Made by a program: the position numbers and the translations under genes
Part shown: piece after piece, positions 9,906 to 19,441 of the stretch
Layout: each line of letters starts with the position of its first letter
Position numbering within the stretch: position 1 is the first letter of the stretch
The notes under the pieces: model-generated
What the model saw: only the letters and a program-made list of their open reading frames with translations
Told to the model about the DNA's origin: nothing
The model's database searches: none
Assembly: GCF_022008395.1 (NCBI RefSeq)
Contig: NZ_JAIRBB010000003.1
Span: forward strand, 186,001-250,000
DNA from: Aequorivita xiaoshiensis
GTDB lineage: Bacteria; Bacteroidota; Bacteroidia; Flavobacteriales; Flavobacteriaceae
Length of the DNA stretch: 64,000 bases
Direction of reading: 5' to 3'

Positions 9906-10415
9906 ATGATCATAAAATCAGTAAACGGAAAACATCCTGAAATACCCGAAAATTGTTTTATAGCTGAAAATGCTACTATAGTTGGCGATGTAGTTATGGG
10001 TGATGAGTGTAGTGTATGGTTTAATGCAGTTATTCGCGGAGATGTGAATTCTATTAAAATGGGAAATAGGGTAAATGTTCAGGATGGAGCAGTAATTCAC
10101 GCTACCTACAAAACCTCACCTACAACCATTGGTAATAATGTTTCCATAGGTCATAATGCTATCGTGCACGGTTGTACGGTACACGATAACGTGCTAATTG
10201 GGATGGGGAGTATTGTTATGGACGATTGCATTGTGGAGAGTAATACCATCATAGCTGCGGGAGCTGTTGTTTCTAAAAACACTGTAGTTGAAAGTGGCAG
10301 TATTTACGCTGGAATCCCAGCAAAAAAAATTAAGGATATTAGTCCAGAACTTACAAAAGGCGAAGTTGAACGTATTGCCGAAAATTACGTGATGTATTCT
10401 TCTTGGTTTAAATAA
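9906..10415 (+). CDS. Gamma carbonic anhydrase family protein (hexapeptide repeat)
   Basis: 169 residues forming a left-handed beta-helix of hexapeptide repeats, from about residue 15 to 140. Conserved features are AVIRGDVNSIKMGNRVNVQDG, with the Arg/Asp/Gln network of gamma carbonic anhydrases, and candidate zinc-ligand histidines at VIHATY, IGHNAIVHG. It ends with the usual C-terminal helix (NYVMYSSWF). These proteins are trimers; many YrdA-like members are of unproven activity, so the reaction (CO2 hydration) is from the family. It stands alone between the SprF-like gene and the convergent murI. Confidence 0.85.
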   Translation: MIIKSVNGKHPEIPENCFIAENATIVGDVVMGDECSVWFNAVIRGDVNSIKMGNRVNVQDGAVIHATYKTSPTTIGNNVSIGHNAIVHGCTVHDNVLIGMGSIVMDDCIVESNTIIAAGAVVSKNTVVESGSIYAGIPAKKIKDISPELTKGEVERIAENYVMYSSWFK

Positions 10416-10419
10416 CTTT

Positions 10420-11211
10420 CTAAAAGTCTTTTTTTTCTATAGTAATGATTTTAGAATATTCTTTTAATAGAAATTCTAAAGTTCTTGTTTTGGCATTAGT
10501 ATAGAATTGAAGAGTTGGAGCAGAAGTTTCTTCACGAAGTAAATCCAAGCTCTGTAGTATCGTTTTTGTTTGTTTGGCCACTGCTTCCCCTGAATCAATA
10601 ATTTTAACGTTGTCTGGTAAAATCATTTTTAATTGAGGGATAATATAAGGGTAGTGGCTACATCCTAAAACCAAATAATCTACATTGGCATCAATCATAG
10701 GTTGAATATGCTTCTTTAAAAGAGCCATCATTTCTGGACCGTCTAAATTTCCTTTTTCAATTAACGTAACGAGTCCTTCTCCTATGATTTCAACAACGTT
10801 AATATCTTTAGTGAACTCTTTGGTGGTTTTGCTGAAAAGTGCGCTGCTAAGCGTCCCTTTTGTAGCTAGAATGCCAATACTCTTTGAGTTTGTTTGTAAT
10901 GCAGCAGGTTTTATTGCAGGTTCTATTCCGATAATTGGAATATCGTATTTATTTCTAAGGACTGAAATTGCATTTGTAGTTGCTGTATTACAGGCTACAA
11001 TTATAATCTTGCATTTTAAACTAAGTAGCTTTTCTACATTTTTAATACTGAGTGCGATAATGTCGTCAGTAGATTTATCGCCATAGGGAGCGTTTATGCT
11101 ATCAGCAAGGTAAATGGTGTGCTCGAAAGGAAGTAGTTTTACTACTTCTTTCCATATAGAAGTGCCACCCACTCCAGAATCAAAAATCCCTATTGGACTG
11201 TTTTTATCCAT
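10420..11211 (-). CDS. murI: Glutamate racemase
   Basis: 263 residues. Makes D-glutamate for peptidoglycan in the cytosol. All signature regions are present: GIFDSGVGGTS at the N-terminus, NAPYGDKS, the first catalytic cysteine in VACNTATTNAIS (about residue 73) and the second in LGCSHYPY (about 183), and GEAVAKQT near the C-terminus. Length is normal. It lies on the minus strand just beyond the terminator that closes the bamA-ompH cluster, and ends 4 bp from the convergent carbonic anhydrase gene. Confidence 0.96.
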   Translation of the reverse strand: MDKNSPIGIFDSGVGGTSIWKEVVKLLPFEHTIYLADSINAPYGDKSTDDIIALSIKNVEKLLSLKCKIIIVACNTATTNAISVLRNKYDIPIIGIEPAIKPAALQTNSKSIGILATKGTLSSALFSKTTKEFTKDINVVEIIGEGLVTLIEKGNLDGPEMMALLKKHIQPMIDANVDYLVLGCSHYPYIIPQLKMILPDNVKIIDSGEAVAKQTKTILQSLDLLREETSAPTLQFYTNAKTRTLEFLLKEYSKIITIEKKDF

Positions 11212-11246
11212 ATCGTAAAAGTAGCCAATTCCATTAAAAATATTGC

Positions 11247-11283
11247 ATAAAAAAACTGCCCTTTTGGGGGCAGTTTTTTTAAA
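11247..11283 (-). terminator. Terminator closing the bamA-ompH cluster
   Basis: CTGCCC (11256-11261) and GGGCAG (11268-11273) pair around a TTTTGG loop, with long A and T tracts on the two sides. It lies just past the second ompH stop on the minus strand and before murI. Confidence 0.8.
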
Positions 11284-11303
11284 AAGTATAATCTAAAAAA
11301 GAA

Positions 11304-11813
11304 TTACATTCCTAATTCTTTTTTCACATCAGCCATAAGGTCTTTACCATCGGCAAGAATTACACCACCTCCCATTGTAGAATCCAATACATATTGGTAT
11401 CCTAGAGATTTAGCAACTCTTTGGATTGTAGATTGAGCTTTTTCAAGAACTGGCTTAAATGTATCAGCTCTTTTCTTATCTAAATCTTGTAATGCTTGTT
11501 GTCTGTATGCTTGAATGTTTTCTTGCATTGCTTGAACCTCTTGGAATCTCTTTTGGTTTTCTTCGTCGGTTTTTGATGAAGCTTCAGCATCGTATTGCTT
11601 CATTTTAGTTTCCCATTCTTTCACCATTGCTTTAATTTCAGTATCGTAAGTCTTTTGAACTTTGTCTAACTGATTTTGAGCAGCTTTATAGTCTGGCATT
11701 GACTCAATAAGTTCTTGTGCATTAATATGAGCAATTTTTACTTGAGCGTTTACGAAACTAGTAGCTCCTATCATTAGTGCAACTGCCATTAATAAGGTTT
11801 TCATTTTTTTCAT
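11304..11813 (-). CDS. OmpH/Skp family periplasmic chaperone (second copy)
   Basis: 169 residues, the normal length for Skp/OmpH. Signal peptide to about residue 23 (SFVNAQ), then KIAHINAQELIESMPDYKAAQNQLDKVQ and a long coiled-coil region (about 45-120) that forms the grasping arms, ending with YQYVLDSTMGGGVILADG, the body strand conserved in the family. Skp trimers escort unfolded outer-membrane proteins across the periplasm to BamA. It is 122 bp after the other ompH gene and part of the bamA cluster. Which copy is the main chaperone cannot be told. Confidence 0.92.
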   Translation of the reverse strand: MKKMKTLLMAVALMIGATSFVNAQVKIAHINAQELIESMPDYKAAQNQLDKVQKTYDTEIKAMVKEWETKMKQYDAEASSKTDEENQKRFQEVQAMQENIQAYRQQALQDLDKKRADTFKPVLEKAQSTIQRVAKSLGYQYVLDSTMGGGVILADGKDLMADVKKELGM

Positions 11814-11935
11814 CGTAAGTGTATTAAATTTAAGTGTTATTTTAATTAAATTGATTTGGTTATTCTGTTAAAGGTTTAGTGAGATTTAACAACTCATTTA
11901 TTTACTTCCTATTCCTCACCACTGTTTCCAGGGTT

Positions 11936-12772
11936 TTAGTTGTTTCTATTTTTTCGAGCATTTAATATAGAATCTCTTCTGCGTTCTCTTTCTTCAATCA
12001 TTTTTTGTCTGCGAGCTTCCATTTCAGCTCTTTTTGCATCTCTAATAGAATCGCGTTCTCTTTTGCGATCTTCCATCATTTGCTCACGCTCTGTTTTCTT
12101 AGCCTCGATAATAGCCTCGCGCTCTTCCTGTTTCTTTTGAATTTCTTCTTCTCTTTCTGAAAGTGCTCCTTCCTCTTCTAAAGAAAGTTTTTCTTTGCGT
12201 TCTATTTCACGCTTTTCTTTTTTATCTAAAGCTTGCGTTCTTCTTCCAGCACGTTCGATGCTTCTGATTACTAAGTCGCTAATGTCATTTCTTTTTGCTG
12301 CAAACAACATTACTACATCTGCAGACTTGTCAAAAATAAAGTCGTATTTCTTACCTTCTGCAATTTCTTGAACAATATTGAATACTTGATCTTGAATTGG
12401 CTGAACTAATTGTCTGCGCTGAATCATTAAGTCACCATTAGGCCCAAATCGGTCTTGCTGGTACTGAAGCATTTCATCTTCCTTAATTTTTATTTCTTCT
12501 TCTCGCTCTTCAATTAATTCTTGTGTTAGTAACACTCTTTCATTGGCAAGATTCAATTTCATCTGATCGATATCTTTTTGCCTTTTTTCGATGTCTTGCT
12601 TCCAACGTTGAACTTTTCCTTCTAATTGAATTGACGCTTCTTTATATTCTGGAACACTCTCTAGAATGTATTCCATGTCAATATATCCTATACGAACACC
12701 TCGTTGTGCTTCTGCCATGAAGGTAAAGCAAAAAAGGGCAATAGTAAAAAAGAGTATTTTTTTTGTCTTCAT
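11936..12772 (-). CDS. OmpH/Skp family protein with long charged C-terminal helix
   Basis: 278 residues. Signal peptide to about residue 22 (FMAEAQ), the OmpH opening RIGYIDMEYILESVPEYKEA, coiled coil at about 45-110 and a closing YDFIFDKSADVVMLFA strand (about 155), i.e. a complete Skp domain. Beyond residue 180 comes about 100 residues of almost pure Glu/Arg/Lys, such as EEREAIIEAKKTEREQMMED, which would be a single long helix or coiled coil. Paired ompH genes right after bamA are usual in Bacteroidota. The extension's partner is unknown. Starts 42 bp after the bamA stop. Confidence 0.9.
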   Translation of the reverse strand: MKTKKILFFTIALFCFTFMAEAQRGVRIGYIDMEYILESVPEYKEASIQLEGKVQRWKQDIEKRQKDIDQMKLNLANERVLLTQELIEEREEEIKIKEDEMLQYQQDRFGPNGDLMIQRRQLVQPIQDQVFNIVQEIAEGKKYDFIFDKSADVVMLFAAKRNDISDLVIRSIERAGRRTQALDKKEKREIERKEKLSLEEEGALSEREEEIQKKQEEREAIIEAKKTEREQMMEDRKRERDSIRDAKRAEMEARRQKMIEERERRRDSILNARKNRNN

Positions 12773-12814
12773 AGTTGTTTGGTTGTAGGTTAAGAAAATA
12801 TCGTGCCAGTTTTT

Positions 12815-15427
12815 TTAAAATTGTTGTCCGATGATAAAATGTGTCTCCCATCCATTTTTTTCGGTGCCTCCTAACGCTGGATCAAATCCATATCCGAAAT
12901 CGATACCTAAGAGTCCGAATGCTGGCATAAATATACGTAATCCTGCTCCAGCTGAACGCTTGAGTTCGAATGGATTGTAATTTCTAAAGCCATCGTATGA
13001 AGCTCCACCTTCAGCAAAAGCTAATACGTAAATCGACGCCATTTGTGCCAAAGTTACAGGATATCTTACCTCTAACGAAAATTTATTGTAAATCGTATTT
13101 CCATCAGTATCAGAAAGTCCTTGGTTTGGATATCCTCTCATTTGAATTACTTCACGACCATCCAAGCTATAAGCTCCTAGTCCATCACCACCAACAAAGA
13201 ATCTTTCGAAAGGAGGAACACCACGGTCTTGATTGTATGCGCCTAAGAATCCTAATTCAGTGTTTGTACGAAGCACAAGCTTATCGTATAAACGTGTGTA
13301 CCAAGTTCCTTTAAATTTAACTTTATAGTATTCTAACCACTTAAAACGTTCTTGATCAATTTCAGAAATTCTCTGATTTGCATTTACAAAGTTAGGATCG
13401 TCTGGTAATGTTTCCAATAATCTAGCTCTTTCATCTTTTAAAGCACCGTAATCTACACTGTTAAATGCTGAATATGGAGGGGTAAGTTTAGCAGTAATGC
13501 TGAAGTCCGATCCAGAAGTTGGATATATCGGGTTTGTAGCGGTATTGTTTCTGCTTATCCCTATAGTATAGGCTAAGTTATTTGAGTACCCATCACCGAA
13601 TGTAAACAATCCAGTATTGTAATTATTTAAGTTGTAATGTTGAAAACTAAGAGCATTAGACCACACAAAATAATCATCTGGCCATTTAACCTTCTTAGCT
13701 AATCCAAGAGAACCACCAGTAATTGTAAAGCTTCTGTCTGTATCGGCTCTTCTATTTCTATAGTCGTAGAAATTTTGAATTGTATGTGAGAACGAAGCAG
13801 AGAACTGAACTGGTTTTTTACCACCAAGCCATGGTTCTGTAAGTGAAACGCTATAGGTTTGGTAATAGCTACTTGCTTGTGCTCTTAATGAAAGCTTTTG
13901 ACCGTCTCCCATTGGAAGTGGTTTGTAGCTGTCTAGATTAAAAATGTTTCTAAGTGAGAAGTTGTTGAAAGAAAGCCCTAAGGTTCCAACAAAACCTCCA
14001 CCACCATAACCACCTTGTAGCTCAACTTGGCTACTTCCTTTTTCAACCACAGAGTATTCAAGGTCTACTAAACCGTTGCTTTCATCTACTTTTTTGAAAT
14101 TAGGTGAAAGTTGTTCTGGATCAAAGAATCCTAATTGTCCAAGTTCGCGAATAGTACGTACTACATCTCGTTTGCTATATTTTTGACCTGGACGGGTTCT
14201 AAGCTCTCTGTAGATAACATGGTCATTGGTACGGTCGTTTCCTACCACTGTAACGTGGTCGAAATAGAATAAGTTACGCTCCATGATTCTTATTTCAAAA
14301 TCGATGGTGTCATTTCTTACAGCAACTTCTACAGGGTTAATTCTTGCAGCAAGATAACCGTTGTTTTGATATAGGTTAGTCATATCTTCAGCATCAGGAG
14401 AGCTGTCGTCTGCAATACGTTCTTGAAGTAGGATTCCATTGTAAACATCTCCTTTCTTAATACCTAAAACTTGACGTAATTGAGAATCTGTAAAAACGCT
14501 ATTTCCTATAAAATCAATATCACCAAAATAGTATTTGTCTCCTTCTTCAAGTTTGATGTCTAATGCAACATTTTTATCATTTAGGATGCGCAACGAATCT
14601 TTAACGATACGTGCATCACGATAACCATTAGACTTGTATTTCTTTAAGATAGACTCTTTATCTTCTTCAATACCTTCTTCGGTGTATTTAGATCTTTTCC
14701 AAAAACGCAAAAAGTTTTTACGCTTTGTTTTTTTCATCGCTCTGCGCAATTTTCCATTTGAAAACTGCTCATTACCCTCAAAGTTTATTTTGGTTACTTT
14801 TACACGGTTTCCTTTGTCTACCGCGATTTTCATGTTTTTAGAAATCTCCACCCCACTTGAATCCTTAACAGGAGTGGTGGTGATAGTTACATCAGTATTT
14901 AAAAAGCCATCTTTTTTATACTTATTGGTAATGTAGTTGGTGGTTGTAGAAATAAGGTTTTCAGTAATTTTAGCGCCAGCGCCAAGGTTGTTATCCTTAA
15001 TTATTTCTTTCTTCTTGGCTTTGCGAATTCCGTCACCTTCAATAGTAACTTCGTTAAGTTTAGGTAGCTCTACAATGTATAGCTCTAAATCTACTTCATC
15101 TCCATTGATATTAGTCACATAGAAAGCAATGTCGCTAAAAAGGTTTTGTTCCCAAAGTTTCTTAGTAACTTGGCTAAGTTTTTCACCAGGGATATAAATG
15201 CGATCCCCTTTTTTTAAGCCTGTAAAAGCTATAACGGTTTGTTCGTTAAAGTTTTGAGCGCCTGTTACTACTATTTCATTAATAGTGTATTTTATGCCGC
15301 TGTCAAGTTCTTTTTGCTGTGCCTGTAGTGTAAAAACGGAAAGTATTGTAAATAAAAAAATACAATAAGATTTTCTGTATGTATGCAATAGGGAACTTTT
15401 ATTTAAGTTGTTCACTGGTTTTTCCAA
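12815..15427 (-). CDS. bamA: Outer membrane protein assembly factor BamA
   Basis: 870 residues. After a signal segment (FLFTILSVFTLQAQ, about residues 24-37) come about five POTRA domains (to about residue 450; for example FNEQTVIAFTGLKKGDRI, NGYRDARIVKDSLRI and GNDRTNDHVIYRELRTRPG), then a 16-strand type barrel. The barrel contains the family VGGDGLGAYSLDGRE region, where the usual lid-loop VRGF motif reads MRGY, and ends with GQQF, a C-terminal aromatic as expected. It inserts beta-barrel proteins into the outer membrane. Its start overlaps the end of uppS by 29 bp; no other Met is available near the signal peptide. Confidence 0.95.
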   Translation of the reverse strand: MEKPVNNLNKSSLLHTYRKSYCIFLFTILSVFTLQAQQKELDSGIKYTINEIVVTGAQNFNEQTVIAFTGLKKGDRIYIPGEKLSQVTKKLWEQNLFSDIAFYVTNINGDEVDLELYIVELPKLNEVTIEGDGIRKAKKKEIIKDNNLGAGAKITENLISTTTNYITNKYKKDGFLNTDVTITTTPVKDSSGVEISKNMKIAVDKGNRVKVTKINFEGNEQFSNGKLRRAMKKTKRKNFLRFWKRSKYTEEGIEEDKESILKKYKSNGYRDARIVKDSLRILNDKNVALDIKLEEGDKYYFGDIDFIGNSVFTDSQLRQVLGIKKGDVYNGILLQERIADDSSPDAEDMTNLYQNNGYLAARINPVEVAVRNDTIDFEIRIMERNLFYFDHVTVVGNDRTNDHVIYRELRTRPGQKYSKRDVVRTIRELGQLGFFDPEQLSPNFKKVDESNGLVDLEYSVVEKGSSQVELQGGYGGGGFVGTLGLSFNNFSLRNIFNLDSYKPLPMGDGQKLSLRAQASSYYQTYSVSLTEPWLGGKKPVQFSASFSHTIQNFYDYRNRRADTDRSFTITGGSLGLAKKVKWPDDYFVWSNALSFQHYNLNNYNTGLFTFGDGYSNNLAYTIGISRNNTATNPIYPTSGSDFSITAKLTPPYSAFNSVDYGALKDERARLLETLPDDPNFVNANQRISEIDQERFKWLEYYKVKFKGTWYTRLYDKLVLRTNTELGFLGAYNQDRGVPPFERFFVGGDGLGAYSLDGREVIQMRGYPNQGLSDTDGNTIYNKFSLEVRYPVTLAQMASIYVLAFAEGGASYDGFRNYNPFELKRSAGAGLRIFMPAFGLLGIDFGYGFDPALGGTEKNGWETHFIIGQQF

Positions 15428-16139
15428 ATCTTCTTTCTCTGTTTTGATAATTTAATATTGCTTCAAAAAGATGGTTTTTAGTATAATCCGGCCAAAGCGT
15501 TTCAGTAAAATATAATTCGGCATAAGCTATTTGCCAAAGCAGAAAATTACTGATACGCTGTTCTCCACTGGTGCGGATCAACAAGTCTACATCTGGTAAA
15601 TTTTGGGTGTAAAGATGATTATTAATTACCGTTTCGTCAATATCGTCCGGCGAAATTAGGTTATTTTTAACTTTAAGACTAATCTCTTTAATTGTTTTTG
15701 TTATTTCTTCTCTTGAACCATAGCTTAATGCAAGAGTAAGTGTCATCCTTTTATTATCTTTTGTTTTTTCAATTACATCCAAAAGTTCTTTATGAGCTTT
15801 TTTAGGTAATGCATTTAAATTGCCGATAGCATTTAACTTAATGTCGTTATCATTAAGTGTTTTAATTTCTTTTCTTAAGGATGAAACTAAGAGTTTCATC
15901 AATAATTCTACCTCAATTTTAGGTCTTTTCCAATTTTCGGTAGAAAAGGCGTAAAGAGTTAAGTAGTCAATTCCGATTTCCGCACATCCTTCTACAATTT
16001 CGCGAACAGCTTTCGATCCGTTTTCATGCCCAATGGAACGTAAAAGACCTTTTTGTTTAGCCCAACGACCATTCCCGTCCATGATAATGGCAAGGTGTTT
16101 TGGTAATCTGTTTTTGTCTATGCTGTTTTTAGAATCCAT
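15399..16139 (-). CDS. uppS: Isoprenyl transferase (undecaprenyl diphosphate synthase)
   Basis: 246 residues from the Met at 16139. That start is chosen because an upstream Met at 16184 would add 15 residues lying inside the end of the preceding gene, while MDSKNSIDKNRLPKHLAIIMDG matches the family. Motifs: IIMDGNGRWAKQ (catalytic Asp, substrate binding), SFSTENWKRP-type region AFSTENWKRP, and RTSGEQRISNFLLWQIAYAE. It condenses isopentenyl diphosphate into the C55 lipid carrier for peptidoglycan and glycans at the inner membrane. It overlaps bamA downstream by 29 bp and follows the DUF6089 gene by 7 bp, so the genes are probably co-transcribed. Confidence 0.95.
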   Translation of the reverse strand: MDSKNSIDKNRLPKHLAIIMDGNGRWAKQKGLLRSIGHENGSKAVREIVEGCAEIGIDYLTLYAFSTENWKRPKIEVELLMKLLVSSLRKEIKTLNDNDIKLNAIGNLNALPKKAHKELLDVIEKTKDNKRMTLTLALSYGSREEITKTIKEISLKVKNNLISPDDIDETVINNHLYTQNLPDVDLLIRTSGEQRISNFLLWQIAYAELYFTETLWPDYTKNHLFEAILNYQNRERRFGKTSEQLK

Positions 16140-16146
16140 TATTGTT

Positions 16147-16851
16147 TTAAAAATTGCAATAGCAGGGTAGTCTTCCAAAAGCAAATGTAAACGTTATGCC
16201 ACTGAACACATACCAATCATCACTATTGATGTTTCCAAAATCATTTGCTTTTCGAGGTTCTCCTTTTTTCCAATTACTACTTCCGTCTAAGTTGTCTGTG
16301 AGGGTATAACGAGCTCCAATTTCAAAGCCTATCATGGTGCTGTGAGATAGCTTTGCTTTGTATCCTATAACCATAGGGATTGCAAAATCTATCCCTGTTT
16401 GTACTTTTTCCTCTTTTGTATTGCCATCTCTCCTATCTAAAGCTCCTGATGAATCATATAAAAACGACGTAAAACCAGTGTATAAATAGGGGGTGTGAAC
16501 TTTTTTACCACTGTGAACATCAAAGTCCCAAAAGTTAAATTCTAACCCTATCGATAATTCTTTGATTGAATTTTCAAATGAATAACCGCGCTGTTCTCTG
16601 TTGCTATAGCCGCTATCAATATCGTCTCCTTTAATTTTAGCATAAAGAAGAGAGCCTCTAAATGAGTGTCTTGGACCTCTATTCCATTTAAATATCCCAC
16701 CTGCTGCAATTGCATTTGGATTTATATAATTTGTTTTTCCAACATCGCCAATATAGTTGGCGCCGCCCAACATAACACCTACTTCATAGGTTTGAGACTG
16801 TGCGCTATACACAGCTAAGAGTAGTAAAAATGCAGTTGCAAAATGCTTCAT
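16147..16851 (-). CDS. DUF6089 family outer-membrane beta-barrel protein
   Basis: 234 residues. Signal peptide to about residue 19 (VYSAQSQ), then EVGVMLGGANYIGDVG and alternating strands to the end (VFSGITFTFAFGRLPCYCNF), which indicates a small outer-membrane barrel. The DUF6089 label is by recalled similarity; function is unknown. Its place between nadK and uppS-bamA is, from memory, usual in flavobacteria and suggests an envelope role. Confidence 0.75.
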   Translation of the reverse strand: MKHFATAFLLLLAVYSAQSQTYEVGVMLGGANYIGDVGKTNYINPNAIAAGGIFKWNRGPRHSFRGSLLYAKIKGDDIDSGYSNREQRGYSFENSIKELSIGLEFNFWDFDVHSGKKVHTPYLYTGFTSFLYDSSGALDRRDGNTKEEKVQTGIDFAIPMVIGYKAKLSHSTMIGFEIGARYTLTDNLDGSSNWKKGEPRKANDFGNINSDDWYVFSGITFTFAFGRLPCYCNF

Positions 16852-16950
16852 ATAGTTTAAAAGTTTGCAAATATAACAATAAACTTGGCTTGAAATAGAC
16901 TGAAGCCAAATTGTCTTAAATGATTAACAAGTTTTAGTTTGTTTTATTGT

Positions 16951-17835
16951 TTAATTTCTCTTGTCTTCGCCCCATAACAATTTTTTTCGAAGGGTTTTAA
17001 TAAAGCTGTCATCGTTCAATTGAACTAGTTTAATAGTGAAATCAGCTTTTTTTATAATAATCTTCGTTTCATTTTTTAAAGTAGCAATCCTGGAATCCAT
17101 AGACATTAAAAAAGTTTCTTCACGTCCATAAACTTTTAGAGTAACTGTGTTGGAATCTGCAATTACTAAAGGCCTTGCATTTAAATTGTGTGGGGCAATG
17201 GGAGTTAGAATCATATTTTTTGAATCAGGGTCTATAACGGGACCTCCACAACTTAAGGAGTAACCGGTAGATCCGGTTGGTGTAGCAACAATCAATCCGT
17301 CAGACCAATAGGAGGTAAGGTATTTATCGTTTACCAAGGTCTCAACTTTTATCATTGAAGTTGTGTTGCGTCTATTTACCGCAACTTCATTTAGTGCAAA
17401 ATTAAGTGTGGGTACTTCTTCGCTCTCGGGTTTAGTTTCTACCGTTAGAAGGCTGCGTTCAGAAATAATATATTCTCCTTCTAATATTTGATTGAGACTT
17501 TCAGTAATGGTTTCCTTTTGGATAGTCGCCAAAAAACCTAGTCGCCCAGTGTTGATTCCAACAATTGGAATACCTAAATCCCCAACAAATGTCACCGCTT
17601 TCAAAATGGTGCCGTCACCTCCAATACTGAAAAATAGATCGAAACTAGAATCAAGTTTTGTAAAGGTTGAACACTCTGAAAAGTTTTTAGTGATTTCTTG
17701 ATTTTGGTTAATAATTTCAAGGAAATTTTCCTCTATCAGAACTTTCGCAGCCTTTTTTTGAAGTGCATCCAGTAACATCTGAATGTATATTTCTGAATTT
17801 TTGTGATAAAACTGTCCGTAAATTCCTATTTTCAT
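16951..17835 (-). CDS. nadK: NAD kinase
   Basis: 294 residues. Phosphorylates NAD to NADP in the cytosol. The GGDGTIL motif lies at about residue 69 (FFSIGGDGTILKAV), NEVAVNRR at about 155, and SDGLIVATPTGSTGYSLSCGGP at about 180-200, all in the right order and spacing. Normal length. First gene after the CBS-ACT gene on the minus strand, with a 65 bp gap. Confidence 0.96.
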   Translation of the reverse strand: MKIGIYGQFYHKNSEIYIQMLLDALQKKAAKVLIEENFLEIINQNQEITKNFSECSTFTKLDSSFDLFFSIGGDGTILKAVTFVGDLGIPIVGINTGRLGFLATIQKETITESLNQILEGEYIISERSLLTVETKPESEEVPTLNFALNEVAVNRRNTTSMIKVETLVNDKYLTSYWSDGLIVATPTGSTGYSLSCGGPVIDPDSKNMILTPIAPHNLNARPLVIADSNTVTLKVYGREETFLMSMDSRIATLKNETKIIIKKADFTIKLVQLNDDSFIKTLRKKLLWGEDKRN

Positions 17836-17900
17836 TTAATTGGTTTAGAAGATTGGAGTGCTGTATTAAAAATTAAATTTGTTCAGGTATGGTTATTATT

Positions 17901-18557
17901 TTAGATGTTTAAATACTTGTCTAGATACTTGGAACGTTCTTTCAAGTCTTCCACAAATTTATCTTCTTCGTGTTGACTTATGATGTTGTATTTGTATCGT
18001 CTAAAAGTTTGAACGATGCTATTCATTGCGGTATGACCAACTTTTACTGTAAGCTGAACAGTGTTTTCTGTGATTTTTGAAATAAATATCCCAAAAATTC
18101 TAGTGCCATTAGATTCTACTATCTGACAAGCCTCGCTAAAAGAATAATCTTGAATGCCTTTTTCAACTACAATGATGCCCCCTGTTTCATTTAAAAAAGG
18201 AGTATTGTTAAAAAGGCTCATTATATCACCTAATTCGAAATAACCAAGGTACTTATTGTCTATTCCTAAAACCGGCATTACATTGCTATTGTGTAATGCA
18301 AAAGCCTCCAAAACGTCAAGCCAATTAGTGTCTTCCAGAACGTGGAAAGGTTCTAGAGCGTATTGATAGTCGCTAAGGAGTTTGGCATTATCAAAACAAT
18401 ATGCGTCATTTTCGGATACACAACCTATAAATTCCCCGTCTTTCTCAACAGGTACGTGCGAATAAGTTAACTGGTTAAAAACGGTTTGCACATCTTTAAT
18501 ATTAGCTGAAATGTCGAATGGTTCAATATCGTTGATTATATAATTTATAGTCTCCAT
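17901..18557 (-). CDS. CBS domain protein with C-terminal ACT-like domain
   Basis: 218 residues. Two CBS motifs (about 1-60, with THVPVEKDGEFIGCVSENDA-like strand, and 70-130, VMPVLGIDNKYLGYFELGDI) followed by an ACT-like fold (about 125-195, GGIIVVEKGIQDYS ... NIISQHEED). This CBS-CBS-ACT order resembles AcuB-type proteins. CBS pairs bind adenine nucleotides, so a regulatory role is likely, but the partner is unknown; NAD kinase is the next gene. Divergent from pdxJ. Confidence 0.75.
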   Translation of the reverse strand: METINYIINDIEPFDISANIKDVQTVFNQLTYSHVPVEKDGEFIGCVSENDAYCFDNAKLLSDYQYALEPFHVLEDTNWLDVLEAFALHNSNVMPVLGIDNKYLGYFELGDIMSLFNNTPFLNETGGIIVVEKGIQDYSFSEACQIVESNGTRIFGIFISKITENTVQLTVKVGHTAMNSIVQTFRRYKYNIISQHEEDKFVEDLKERSKYLDKYLNI

Positions 18558-18619
18558 TAGATATTTATTTAAAATGCAAATTACTTAAAATATAAGTTCC
18601 TTTCCGTCCTTAAGGTTTG

Positions 18620-18627
18620 TATTTTTG
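18620..18627 (+). promoter_or_regulatory. Possible -7 box for pdxJ
   Basis: TATTTTTG matches TAnnTTTG, about 85 bp before the pdxJ ATG. No TTG is found at the expected -33 position, so support is weak. Confidence 0.3.
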
Positions 18628-18712
18628 TTAAAAATGCATTTGTTGAATCTGATTGAGTTTATTTTCGGGTTTAATGGGTTTTAATTATTATTACAAAATA
18701 ACAATTTATTCA

Positions 18713-19426
18713 ATGACAAAGTTAAGCGTTAATATAAATAAAATAGCTACGCTTCGTAATGCACGAGGTGGTAATGTGCCAAATTTATTAAAGATGGCAG
18801 AGGATATTCAGAAGTTTGGAGCTCAAGGAATCACTATTCATCCACGGCCTGATGAACGTCATATCCGGTATCAAGATGCTTACGATTTAAAATCTATAGT
18901 TACTACTGAATATAATATTGAAGGAAATCCTATGGATAACTTCACAAAAATGGTATTAGAAATTAAACCTACCCAAGTTACCCTTGTACCAGATGCGGTA
19001 GACGCTATAACTTCTAATGCTGGATGGGATACGGTTAAACATAAAGATTATTTAAAAGAAATTATTTCAGAATTTAAGAATAATGGAATTCGCACCTCAA
19101 TCTTTGTTGATCCCACATTAAAAATGATTGAAGGGGCAGCCGAAACGGGAACAGACAGAATTGAATTGTACACTGAAGAATTTGCAGATCAGTATGCACT
19201 AGGAAACAAAGATGCTATAAAGCCGTATACCGAATGTGCAGTTCTTGCAAGCCAATTAGGCTTGGGAATTAATGCGGGGCACGATCTTTCATTAGATAAC
19301 ATTCAATTCTTTAAAGAAAACATTCCTAATCTTTTAGAGGTGAGTATAGGCCACGCTCTAATAAGTGAGGCGCTATACGATGGGATAGAAAAAGTTATTG
19401 CCGGGTATTTACAAAGACTTAAATAA
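18713..19426 (+). CDS. pdxJ: Pyridoxine 5'-phosphate synthase
   Basis: 237 residues from the ATG at 18713. An in-frame ATG at 18653 would add 20 hydrophobic residues unlike the family, which begins [20 protein letters not shown] as here. Motifs: [17 protein letters not shown] (substrate phosphate and His), [13 protein letters not shown] near residue 207 and the C-terminal [12 protein letters not shown] loop. It joins 3-amino-2-oxopropyl phosphate with 1-deoxyxylulose 5-phosphate to make pyridoxine phosphate for vitamin B6. A hydrolase gene follows after 15 bp. Confidence 0.95.
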   Translation: MTKLSVNINKIATLRNARGGNVPNLLKMAEDIQKFGAQGITIHPRPDERHIRYQDAYDLKSIVTTEYNIEGNPMDNFTKMVLEIKPTQVTLVPDAVDAITSNAGWDTVKHKDYLKEIISEFKNNGIRTSIFVDPTLKMIEGAAETGTDRIELYTEEFADQYALGNKDAIKPYTECAVLASQLGLGINAGHDLSLDNIQFFKENIPNLLEVSIGHALISEALYDGIEKVIAGYLQRLK

Positions 19427-19441
19427 TAAATAAAATTTCAC

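Noticed and set aside
12794-12809. Sigma-54-like TGGCACG before the first ompH gene (minus strand)
   Set aside because: The -24 part is perfect but the -12 dinucleotide at GG-N10 is TC instead of the required GC, and the gene is already inside the bamA cluster.
18653-18712. An extended N-terminus for pdxJ
   Set aside because: The added 20 residues are hydrophobic and unlike the family; the ATG at 18713 fits the known protein start.
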